From Phormidesmis priestleyi (GTDB lineage: Bacteria; Cyanobacteriota; Cyanobacteriia; Phormidesmidales; Phormidesmidaceae): a stretch of 7,032 bases of DNA. This document shows positions 1 through 5,120 of this stretch, in pieces. A program made the position numbers and the translations under genes. Position 1 is the first letter of the stretch, and every line of letters begins with the position of its first letter. Where the stretch lies: assembly GCA_003242115.1 (NCBI GenBank), contig QBMP01000106.1, positions 6,435 to 13,466 on the forward strand, written 5' to 3'. The notes below the pieces were generated by a model, which was given only the letters and a program-made list of their open reading frames with translations, made no database searches and was not told where the DNA came from.

Positions 1-62
1 GTGATTGGCCCTTTGACGACAAGAGGGCCGCTATCTTTGATGGTGATTTGAGTATCGGACAT
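1..62 (-). CDS. Partial CDS, N-terminus of probable CDGSH iron-sulfur domain protein
   Basis: The gene begins with ATG at 62-60 on the minus strand and runs off the left edge. The 20 visible codons read MSDTQITIKDSGPLVVKGPI. This 'ITIKD-GPL-VKGP' opening is, from memory, typical of small bacterial CDGSH-type proteins, whose Cys/His cluster-binding segment lies further downstream and is not in this window. A good Shine-Dalgarno sequence (GAGAGGA) sits about 6-7 bases before the ATG, which supports the start. It is divergent from the cupin gene at 496. If the call is right, the product binds a 2Fe-2S cluster and is probably cytosolic. The metal ligands cannot be seen, so the function rests only on N-terminal resemblance. 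Confidence 0.6.
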   Translation of the reverse strand, partial: MSDTQITIKDSGPLVVKGPI

Positions 63-188
63 GAAATTTCCTCTCAAGTAGTTAGCGAGCAGTTGGGCAA
101 GTTATTAGGCGATCGCCTGACGCTTAATTAAATAGACAGTTACAGGCTAGACAGCTACCAATAAGCTGCAAAACCGCCCGCTTATTAC

Positions 189-236
189 TATATACAGTTA
201 TCGCTATATACAGTTATCGCTATATACAGTTATCGC
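189..236. repeat. Three perfect tandem copies of a 16-bp unit
   Basis: The unit TATATACAGTTATCGC occurs at 189-204, 205-220 and 221-236 without a mismatch. Its core ACAGTTA recurs upstream at 136-142, and as ACAGCTA at 151-157 inside an imperfect 15-bp tandem pair (133-147 and 148-162). The spacing of 15-16 bp is about one and a half helical turns. The array could bind a regulator of either divergent gene, or be a neutral slippage product; the sequence does not decide. Confidence 0.85.
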
Positions 237-293
237 TATTTCATCTGTTTTCGTTGATTCATTTAGCAGCGTTTAAGCGAAAAACTCTTTCTA

Positions 294-322
294 TTGACAG
301 TTGAGAGACGGCTAAGGTTACT
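294..322 (+). promoter_or_regulatory. Weak candidate sigma-70-type promoter for the cupin gene
   Basis: A perfect -35 hexamer TTGACA lies at 294-299. With a 17-bp spacer the -10 position (317-322) reads GTTACT, which matches the consensus at only three of six bases. Transcription from here would give a leader of roughly 165 bases before the cupin ATG. The good -35 and poor -10 make this tentative. Confidence 0.25.
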
Positions 323-426
323 TCGAGTGATGGAAGACAGCGAGGGTGCGATCGCGATAAGCTAAAAATCAATCAACCAGAATACTGTTCGGCTATTGTC
401 TGTCATCGGCTATTGCATCAGCTGTT

Positions 427-456
427 GTCAATTGTCAGTCAGTCAATTGTCAGTCA
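427..456. repeat. Perfect 15-bp tandem duplication upstream of the cupin gene
   Basis: The unit GTCAATTGTCAGTCA occurs at 427-441 and again at 442-456. Just upstream, TCGGCTATTG occurs at 389-398 and 406-415, the start of an imperfect 17-bp tandem pair. The duplication ends 39 bases before the cupin start codon, so it lies in the promoter or the leader. It may be a paired operator or simple slippage. Confidence 0.8.
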
Positions 457-495
457 ACAGACTACTGCCAACAGAGCTGTCAAAAGAACTCATAA

Positions 496-858
496 ATGAA
501 CAACATGAACAACCAATCTATGAAAACGGCTGAGCTAACCGTTAATACCCAGGAAGCTGCTACCGGCGAAATGGGTCAAAAGCTCTTGATCAGCGGCGAG
601 ATGATTGCCCTTCGGCTTTGGGATGAGGAACCTAGCGACACTCAAAATAAAAAGGTTCACACCCGCAGCTACGAGACCGCAGGCTACGTCATCGCTGGCC
701 GCGCTGAACTGACCGTAGCAGGTAAGACTATTGTGCTAGAGCCAGGTACTTCTTGGATAGTGCCTCAAAATGCAGAGCACACCTACCGGATTTTAGAGCA
801 CTTTAGAGCAGTAGAAGCGACACATCCGCCCGCTAGAGGCTACGAGAGCGGCCTGTAG
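496..858 (+). CDS. Small single-domain cupin protein
   Basis: The 120-residue product is a one-domain cupin, a small beta-barrel often binding a metal or small ligand; no substrate can be inferred. Cupin motif 1 is degenerate: H55 and E60 are in place within 'VHTRSYETAGYVIAG', but the usual HxH second histidine is an arginine (R57). Motif 2 is canonical: G84, P90 and H95 in 'GTSWIVPQNAEHTY'. The first 25 or so residues look like a disordered lead. Methionines at 1, 4 and 9 are all possible starts; I use the first because none has a strong Shine-Dalgarno sequence, the best being a weak AAGAA before M1. No signal peptide is visible, so it is probably cytosolic. The next gene starts 56 bases downstream on the same strand with no terminator between them, suggesting an operon with the release-factor-like protein. 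Confidence 0.85.
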   Translation: MNNMNNQSMKTAELTVNTQEAATGEMGQKLLISGEMIALRLWDEEPSDTQNKKVHTRSYETAGYVIAGRAELTVAGKTIVLEPGTSWIVPQNAEHTYRILEHFRAVEATHPPARGYESGL

Positions 859-914
859 TTGACCTGTTTAGATGCTTTTTTGGCCACTCAACACACATCA
901 ACAGGAGACTCATC

Positions 915-2105
915 ATGACTTTACTATCGAAGACTGAATTGCAGTCATTAATCACCGCTCAGCGATCGCCTTGCGTTTCTATTTACTTACCCACGCACGA
1001 AGCAGGTCGCGAAATTCAGCAAGACCCCATTCGCCTAAAAAATCAGCTATCTGAAGCAGAAAATCAGCTCACCCAAAAAGATTTTGGTAGCTTTGGCAAA
1101 ACTGATATGCAGCAACTGCTGAAGCCTGCTTACGACTTGTTAGAAGATACCGAGTTCTGGCAACATCAAAACGCCGGATTGGCGCTTTTCTTGGCACCGG
1201 GCGAGTTTCGCTATTACCGGGTACCGTCACAGTTTGACGCCTTAACAGTGGTCGAAGCGCAGTTTTATACAAAGCCGCTGCTACCGCTTGTGACGGACGA
1301 TAGCCAGTTTTATGTACTTGCCGCTAGCCAAAACAAAGTTTCTCTATATCAGGCAACCCGTGACAGCGTGCATCTTATAGATCTAGGCAACACGCCTTTG
1401 AGCGCAGAAGTAGCCCTGCGCTATGACGATCCCGAAGCTTCTCTTCAGGGGCATAGCGGCGGTAATGGCGGTAATGGCGGTAAATCAACCATTTTTCATG
1501 GTCAGGGTGGTAGCAAAGATACCCAGAATTCAGACATTCTTCGCTTCTTTCATCTAGTTTCTGACGGTGTACAAGATGTGTTAGCCAGACAAGCCGTTCC
1601 CTTAGTTTTTATGGGCGTCGATTTTCTCTTTCCCATTTATAAGCAAGCGAATCACTATCCGCATTTGATGGCAGAAGCCGTTAGTTTTCAGCCCGATCAG
1701 CTGAGCCCTGAAGAAATTCGCGATCGCGCCCTAGCTATCGTTGAGCCTTACTTTAACGCCAGCCGCCAAGAAACGATCGAAACCTACGGCAGCTTAAAGG
1801 ACAAAGACCAGGCAACCGACGACTTGAAAACTATTTTGAATGCTTCTCACGACGGTCAGATAGACACGCTGCTGATAGCTGCTAGCACCCAAATATGGGG
1901 CAGTTTTGACGCCAGCACTCGTCAAATTGACACGCACCCTGAGCGCAAAGCCGACAGCCAGGATTTGCTCAATTTGGCAGCAACACAAGCCCTATTCACC
2001 GACGCCAAAGTGTACGTATTAGACCGCGCTGACATGCCTGATAATGCTGATGCCGCTGCAACACTGCGCTATCCTATTGCGCAAGAATCCTTAGTAACTG
2101 CTTAG
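915..2105 (+). CDS. Release-factor-like protein, bacterial archaeo-eukaryotic RF family 3 (baeRF3-type)
   Basis: The 396-residue protein matches, from memory, bacterial proteins with an archaeal/eukaryotic peptide-release-factor-like fold. Family signatures are 'CVSIYLPTH' (20-28) followed by 'QDPIRLKN' (36-43), 'GVDFLFPIY...NHYPHL' (from 234), and 'WGSFD' (328-332) in the C-terminal half. The middle region has a Gly-rich loop (182-189, GGNGGNGG) followed by H195-G-Q-G and 'SKDTQNSDILRFF'. The GQG is reminiscent of the GGQ peptide-release loop of true release factors, but equivalence is my inference; homologues I recall can have H for Q. A role in ribosome rescue or stress is suggested for such families, not demonstrated here. 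The start is well supported: AGGAG at 903-907 with a 7-base spacer. It probably shares a transcript with the upstream cupin and ends at the terminator at 2216-2263. A 9-bp repeat (1458-1484) encodes the Gly/Asn loop. Confidence 0.8.
   Translation: MTLLSKTELQSLITAQRSPCVSIYLPTHEAGREIQQDPIRLKNQLSEAENQLTQKDFGSFGKTDMQQLLKPAYDLLEDTEFWQHQNAGLALFLAPGEFRYYRVPSQFDALTVVEAQFYTKPLLPLVTDDSQFYVLAASQNKVSLYQATRDSVHLIDLGNTPLSAEVALRYDDPEASLQGHSGGNGGNGGKSTIFHGQGGSKDTQNSDILRFFHLVSDGVQDVLARQAVPLVFMGVDFLFPIYKQANHYPHLMAEAVSFQPDQLSPEEIRDRALAIVEPYFNASRQETIETYGSLKDKDQATDDLKTILNASHDGQIDTLLIAASTQIWGSFDASTRQIDTHPERKADSQDLLNLAATQALFTDAKVYVLDRADMPDNADAAATLRYPIAQESLVTA
1458..1484 (+). repeat. In-frame 9-bp minisatellite encoding the Gly-Asn loop
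   Basis: GGCGGTAAT occurs at 1458-1466 and 1467-1475, with a third near-copy (GGCGGTAAA) at 1476-1484. It encodes 'GGN GGN GGK' immediately before the HGQGG segment of the release-factor-like protein. Changes in copy number would keep the reading frame and only alter loop length. Confidence 0.85.
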
Positions 2106-2162
2106 AAGACATACAGAAGTGGATGAGCTGCTTTGTTTGGGCATACAAAATCTCATCAAAAC

Positions 2163-2176
2163 ACGGCGATCGCCGT
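2163..2176. repeat. HIP1 octamer embedded in a 14-bp perfect palindrome
   Basis: ACGGCGATCGCCGT is fully self-complementary and contains HIP1 at 2166-2173. It lies between the release-factor-like gene and its terminator. HIP1 is the highly over-represented palindrome of many cyanobacterial genomes; this copy extends three bases on each side. No T-tract follows, so it is not a terminator in itself. Confidence 0.7.
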
Positions 2177-2215
2177 TGACTTGTTGCTTCTGACGCAGAT
2201 ATCAGCAGACTTACT

Positions 2216-2263
2216 AGCGACGTCCGGGGCACTGTCATTAATGTCTCTGACGTCGCTTTTTTT
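2216..2263 (+). terminator. Strong Rho-independent terminator after the baeRF3-type gene
   Basis: A perfect 9-bp stem pairs AGCGACGTC (2216-2224) with GACGTCGCT (2249-2257), followed at once by T residues, giving seven T's in a row at 2257-2263. The 24-base loop contains the small palindrome CATTAATG. It lies about 110 bases after the release-factor-like stop codon and before the next gene, so it would end the cupin/release-factor transcript. Confidence 0.85.
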
Positions 2264-2291
2264 GAGTGGCTGCAATGATCGGATCTATGAT
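2262..2291 (+). promoter_or_regulatory. Candidate promoter for the N-formylglutamate amidohydrolase gene
   Basis: The -35 hexamer TTGAGT (2262-2267) and -10 hexamer TATGAT (2286-2291) are separated by 18 bp. They match the sigma-70 consensus at four and five of six bases. A start near 2298 would leave a leader of about 20 bases before the TTG start codon. The -35 overlaps the end of the upstream terminator's T-tract, a compact but plausible arrangement. Confidence 0.4.
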
Positions 2292-2319
2292 GGATTTATT
2301 CTCATGAGAAATACAGCCT

Positions 2320-3135
2320 TTGCCTTCGGATCTCTTCACTATTCTGCCTGCACAATCACCGCCGCAGCCAGTCATCGCCAACTTGCCTCATAGCGGGCTC
2401 CAAGTTCCGCCGAATATTGCTGAACAATTTACGCCGCAGCATTTGCGTAGCTTGCCAAATTCTGACTGGCACCTGCAAGAACTTTATCGGTTCTTGCCCA
2501 GCTTAGGGATTACGGTAATGCAGGCTAACTACAGCCGCTATGTCGTAGATCTTAACCGATCCCTGAAGTCGCCTTTTTTGGGGTCTTTTTGGTCAGCGGT
2601 GGTGCCGGAGCAGACGGCATTTAAGCAGCCGATTTATGTTCGCAAGCCCAGTCAAGAAGAGGTGCGATCGCGCATTGAAGAATTTTACACGCCTTACCAT
2701 CAGCAGCTTAGACGGTTGATTGATGAAGCGATCGCTCAATTCGGCAAAGTTACCCTGCTAGATCTGCATAGCTTCATGGGGCTCATTACCGATGACGTGT
2801 GCTTAGGCAATGCCAACGGCCAAACCTGTTCTTCGGCGTTAATCGATCAATTTGCTGAAAGCTTCGCAAACAAAAACTATCAAGTAGTCAAAAACAAAGT
2901 ATTTACAGGCGGATTTATCACTCGGCACTACGGCCAACAGCCTCAAGTGAGCGCCCTACAAATCGAAATCCGCTACCCTCTTTATTTATCAGATGATCAG
3001 CTCGAAGCCGATCCAAACTCAGCAAAGAGCATTCCAAAAGACATTCCCCAGTGGCAAGGGCCAAAATTCGAGCAGGCTCAAGTCTCGCTAGAGCAAATCT
3101 TCAAGCAGGTAATAGTAAGAGAAGAGCTATTGTAA
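2320..3135 (+). CDS. N-formylglutamate amidohydrolase family protein (TTG start)
   Basis: The 271-residue protein belongs to the FGase family (PF05013), zinc-dependent hydrolases that in the Hut pathway split N-formylglutamate into formate and glutamate. Conserved segments in order are 'NLPHSG' (21-26), 'SDWH' (48-51), 'NYSRYVVDLNR' (70-80), 'PYHQQL' (from 125), 'DLHSF' (148-152), 'GGFITRHYG' (197-205) and 'QIEIR' (214-218). H24, D49, H150 and E216 are plausible metal or catalytic residues by position. No other hut gene is nearby, so the physiological substrate is open. The start is TTG at 2320: an in-frame stop at 2305-2307 excludes upstream ATGs, and the first in-frame ATG (residue 67) would remove conserved motifs. 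The Shine-Dalgarno sequence is weak. The TAA stop lies inside the left inverted repeat of the element at 3133-3239. Family assignment is firm; the exact reaction is not. Confidence 0.88.
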   Translation: MPSDLFTILPAQSPPQPVIANLPHSGLQVPPNIAEQFTPQHLRSLPNSDWHLQELYRFLPSLGITVMQANYSRYVVDLNRSLKSPFLGSFWSAVVPEQTAFKQPIYVRKPSQEEVRSRIEEFYTPYHQQLRRLIDEAIAQFGKVTLLDLHSFMGLITDDVCLGNANGQTCSSALIDQFAESFANKNYQVVKNKVFTGGFITRHYGQQPQVSALQIEIRYPLYLSDDQLEADPNSAKSIPKDIPQWQGPKFEQAQVSLEQIFKQVIVREELL

Positions 3136-3239
3136 GTAGGTCGGCTTAATCATTTATAAGATACCTTTTGGCTGTGATCCCTTTACAGAAAGGAATATCG
3201 TTATTTCAAGTGATTAGTCTAATTACACTGACCTACTTA
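3133..3239. mobile_element. MITE-like 107-bp element with 20-bp imperfect terminal inverted repeats
   Basis: The left end (3133-3152) and the reverse complement of the right end (3220-3239) agree at 16 of 20 positions. The outer ten bases, TAAGTAGGTC and GACCTACTTA, are perfect. Both ends carry TA, so a core of 3135-3237 flanked by TA duplications would fit IS630/Tc1-type insertion; that family link is inference. The interior is AT-rich and non-coding, with a small hairpin (CCTTT / AAAGG around 3179-3193). The left repeat supplies the TAA stop of the upstream gene, and a pre-insertion junction (...TTG TA + AGGAG...) would also read TAA. It could instead be a large 3'-end RNA stem-loop. Confidence 0.5.
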
Positions 3240-3568
3240 AGGAGAAACTACGCTGATCTTTACAAGTTAGAATTAGCTTGCTAGTGAAATCAATATTCAA
3301 TATTATAGTTTCATACCAAGAGATTAAGACATATACAAAAGACGCAATACTAAATCTCAAAAAGCTCTTTTGCTCTTGCTGCGTTTAACAAACTAAAACG
3401 AGTACAGGCATATATATAAACCTTGTCCACGTCAAGAACTGTAGTTTGTCTGGCAGGAAAAAAGGTTTCAACTTGGACGCGGTTTAGCACGAATTTAGAA
3501 GGATTGATGAAAAGAGAGTTGTCGTAGATTACTCAGGTTCGTCCATTATCAGACACAGCCATTTTGGA
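3240..3568. other. AT-rich non-coding stretch upstream of the HNH gene
   Basis: About 330 bp with no ORF of useful length. It contains a candidate promoter at 3278-3306 and, at 3507, a six-codon ATG frame behind a good AGAAGG sequence that is probably fortuitous. I looked for group I and group II intron core elements, a second tRNA-Val 3' end and HIP1 sites, and saw none. The base composition is visibly more AT-rich than the flanking conserved genes. Confidence 0.6.
3278..3306 (+). promoter_or_regulatory. Candidate promoter upstream of the HNH endonuclease gene
   Basis: TTGCTA (3278-3283) and TATTAT (3301-3306) are spaced by 17 bp and match the sigma-70 consensus at four and five of six bases. 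A start near 3313 would leave about 255 untranslated bases before the HNH gene, long enough to hold a regulatory leader or a separate small RNA. In such AT-rich DNA a chance match is quite possible. Confidence 0.35.
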
Positions 3569-4063
3569 ATGAAAGCCGAATCTATTCCCAACTTCCCTAG
3601 ATACCTCATCACAAAGGGTGGCGATGTATGGAGTGAAAAGACGAACAGATGGTTAAAGCCTTCTGCGAAAAAGAACGGGTATCTATACGTTACTATCTAC
3701 GACGCAAACAAAAAGCGACATTCAAAGTCTATACATAGCCTCGTTGCTGAAACTTATTTAGGGCCTAGAGCTGAAGGCTGGGTAGTCAATCATAAGTCCG
3801 GGGTTAAACTGGACAATGATTTGAACAATTTAGAGTACATAACCGTTAGCCAAAATAATGCTCACGCCTACAGCATGGGGCTATCCTCAAAAAGGGGCTC
3901 GAAAGCAAGTGGATCTAAACTCACAGAGAAGCAGGTGTCTGAAATAAAGAAGCTGCTGACTGAAGAAGAACTGAGCCACGGCCAAATTGCTAAGAAGTTT
4001 CAGGTGTGTAGAACCACGATTACGATGATTTCTACCAACAAGACTTGGCGGCACGTTAAATGA
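3569..4063 (+). CDS. Free-standing NUMOD4/HNH endonuclease with C-terminal helix-turn-helix
   Basis: The 164-residue protein has the plan of phage- and intron-type HNH homing endonucleases. A NUMOD4-like segment (about 5-31, 'SIPNFPRYLITKGGDVWS') leads into an HNH_3-like core (37-100): 'IHSLVAETYLGP' with H56, 'VNHKSGVKLDN' with N74, H75 and D82/N83, then 'NLEYIT' (87-92) and 'NNAHA'. The metal/catalytic histidines H56 and H75 are present, so it may be active. Residues 115-164 form a helix-turn-helix ('KLTEKQVSEIKKLL', then 'GQIAKKFQVCRTTITMI', ending 'TWRHV'), as in proteins that contact their target this way. The ATG at 3569 is the only good start, as the frame upstream to the stop at 3485 has no ATG, GTG or TTG; its ribosome site is poor. 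The gene is convergent with tRNA-Val, 13 bp away. It is not visibly inside an intron or prophage. Confidence 0.85.
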   Translation: MKAESIPNFPRYLITKGGDVWSEKTNRWLKPSAKKNGYLYVTIYDANKKRHSKSIHSLVAETYLGPRAEGWVVNHKSGVKLDNDLNNLEYITVSQNNAHAYSMGLSSKRGSKASGSKLTEKQVSEIKKLLTEEELSHGQIAKKFQVCRTTITMISTNKTWRHVK

Positions 4064-4076
4064 AAAATAAATTCGA

Positions 4077-4148
4077 TGGGCGGTACAGAATTCGAATCTG
4101 TGACTTCCTCCCTGTCAAGGAGGCACTCTACCGCTGAGTTAACCGCCC
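4077..4148 (-). tRNA. trnV-GAC: tRNA-Val (anticodon GAC)
   Basis: On the minus strand, 72 bases fold as a full cloverleaf. The acceptor stem is GGGCGGT/ACCGCCC with discriminator A. The D-arm is ACTC-AGCGGTA-GAGT, the anticodon arm CCTCC-TTGACAG-GGAGG with GAC at 34-36, the variable loop AAGTC, and the T-arm ACAGA-TTCGAAT-TCTGT. It reads GUC and GUU codons. The D-arm matches what I recall of chloroplast trnV-GAC. CCA is not encoded; TCG follows. The T-stem closes with A53-U61 in place of the nearly invariant G53-C61, yet pairing is kept. Its 3' end faces the stop codon of the HNH endonuclease gene 13 bp away. Confidence 0.95.
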
Positions 4149-4212
4149 AAGCAAGATGGATGAAGAGTAGCAGTAAGCCTCACTCCGCACCAAATTCACT
4201 CAATGGCTCTTA

Positions 4213-4242
4213 ACTATACCATAGCGGTTTAAATAGCGGCAA
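4213..4242 (-). promoter_or_regulatory. Candidate promoter for tRNA-Val
   Basis: On the minus strand TTGCCG (4242-4237) and TATAGT (4218-4213) are separated by 18 bp, with four and five of six consensus matches. The expected start near 4206 would give a 5' leader of roughly 58 bases for processing by RNase P. No better pair is visible between the tRNA and the DUF1350 gene. Confidence 0.4.
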
Positions 4243-4332
4243 TACTTGATTTTCTCCTGGTTTCTTCTGGCCGGTTTATTGTGTGAACCCATTAAAATAA
4301 AGCATCACGCAGAATAGGCTCTTAATAATTTC

Positions 4333-5109
4333 ATGTACTGGCAAGAAGTTTCGGGAAATTGGTTTTTGGTGCCTGAGCGGCCTCGGTCAATTGTGCATTT
4401 TTTGGGGGGCGCGTTTGTCGCGGCGGCTCCGCATTTGACCTATCGCTGGCTATTAGAAGCACTGTACGCTGAAGGCTATGCCGCGATCGCTACCCCCTTC
4501 ATCAACACGTTTGATCATGGGGCGATCGCCAAAGAAGCCCTGATCACCTTCGAGCAAGGCTATACCTTTTTATGCAGGCAAAGGCCCGAGCTGCGATCGC
4601 TGCCAGTCTATGGCCTTGGGCACAGTATGGGCTGCAAAGTGCACCTGCTGATGGGAAGCCTACATGGGGTAGAACGAGCGGGCAATATTTTTATTTCGTT
4701 TAACAACTATCCGGCTCGTAAGGCAATTCCTTTGCTTGAGCAGGTGAGCCAGTTCATGCCAGATTTTCAGCTAGAAACGCGGCTAGAGTTCACCCCTAAT
4801 CCTGAGCAAACTCTGACGCTAATCGATCAGCAGTACAAAACGCCCTACAATCTACTGATCAAATTTCGCAGCGATACTATCGATCAAACCCGACCTTTAA
4901 GCGATGTGCTAATTCAGCGCTTCCCTCGTACCACCACAGTCAGAATTATTAAAGGCACTCACACCACACCGATTGCCCAAGACGTTCAGTGGCAGGCCAG
5001 CGATTCTTTTAGCCCGTTCGATGCATTAGGTCAGTTTGTAAAGCAAGAGTTTTATCGAGATATTAAGGTGCTAAAAGAAGAAGTGCTGTATTGGCTAGCA
5101 GGAGAGTGA
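4333..5109 (+). CDS. DUF1350 family protein, probable alpha/beta hydrolase
   Basis: The 258-residue protein matches the DUF1350 family (PF07082), found mainly in cyanobacteria and plastid-bearing eukaryotes. It opens with 'YWQEVSGNWFLVPERPRSIVHFLGGAFVAAAPHLTYRWLL' style features: 'HFLGG' (residues 23-27) would be the oxyanion-hole strand. 'GLGHSMGCK' contains the nucleophile elbow G96-H97-S98-M99-G100. H210 in 'KGTHTTP' is the likely catalytic histidine and D181 or D184 a candidate acid. The fold is therefore that of a serine hydrolase, but no substrate is known to me. There is no signal peptide. The ATG at 4333 has only a weak ribosome site (AGG about 15 bases upstream), but it fits the usual N-terminus. 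It is transcribed away from tRNA-Val and converges on ygfZ with 11 bp between the stops, leaving no room for a separate terminator. Confidence 0.88.
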   Translation: MYWQEVSGNWFLVPERPRSIVHFLGGAFVAAAPHLTYRWLLEALYAEGYAAIATPFINTFDHGAIAKEALITFEQGYTFLCRQRPELRSLPVYGLGHSMGCKVHLLMGSLHGVERAGNIFISFNNYPARKAIPLLEQVSQFMPDFQLETRLEFTPNPEQTLTLIDQQYKTPYNLLIKFRSDTIDQTRPLSDVLIQRFPRTTTVRIIKGTHTTPIAQDVQWQASDSFSPFDALGQFVKQEFYRDIKVLKEEVLYWLAGE

Positions 5110-5120
5110 ATGAAATTTTC

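Larger units (their letters stand above)
63..495. other. Divergent intergenic region with several short direct-repeat clusters
   Basis: About 430 bp separate the minus-strand CDGSH-like gene from the plus-strand cupin gene. I find no convincing ORF or RNA gene. The region holds two HIP1 sites (109-116 and 348-355), a run of ACAG(T/C)TA motifs including a 3 x 16 bp tandem repeat (133-236), an imperfect 17-bp duplication (389-422) and a perfect 15-bp tandem duplication (427-456). Promoters for both flanking genes must lie here. Confidence 0.7.

Noticed and set aside
189..236. CRISPR array
   Set aside because: The 16-bp units abut directly with no spacers, so this is a simple tandem repeat.
1069..1272. 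Minus-strand ORF within the release-factor-like gene (also 1794-1988)
   Set aside because: Both lie wholly inside a well-supported plus-strand gene, have no ribosome site of note and look like no known protein.
2133..2393. Possible 86-residue plus-strand ORF between the baeRF3-type gene and the amidohydrolase gene
   Set aside because: It starts at a TTG, runs through the strong terminator and a HIP1 palindrome, and its end overlaps the conserved amidohydrolase gene in another frame. The product resembles no family I know.
3136..3568. Genomic island with a duplicated tRNA-Val 3' end as attachment site
   Set aside because: No second copy of the tRNA 3' segment is visible upstream of the HNH gene, and no integrase gene is present.
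3240..4076. Group I or group II intron carrying the HNH gene
   Set aside because: I saw no group I P/Q/R/S core, no group II domain V hairpin and no split exon on the two sides. The flanking genes are complete.
5110..5120. Bidirectional terminator between the convergent DUF1350 and ygfZ genes
   Set aside because: Only 11 bp separate the stops and no hairpin with a T-tract is visible; transcripts probably overlap.
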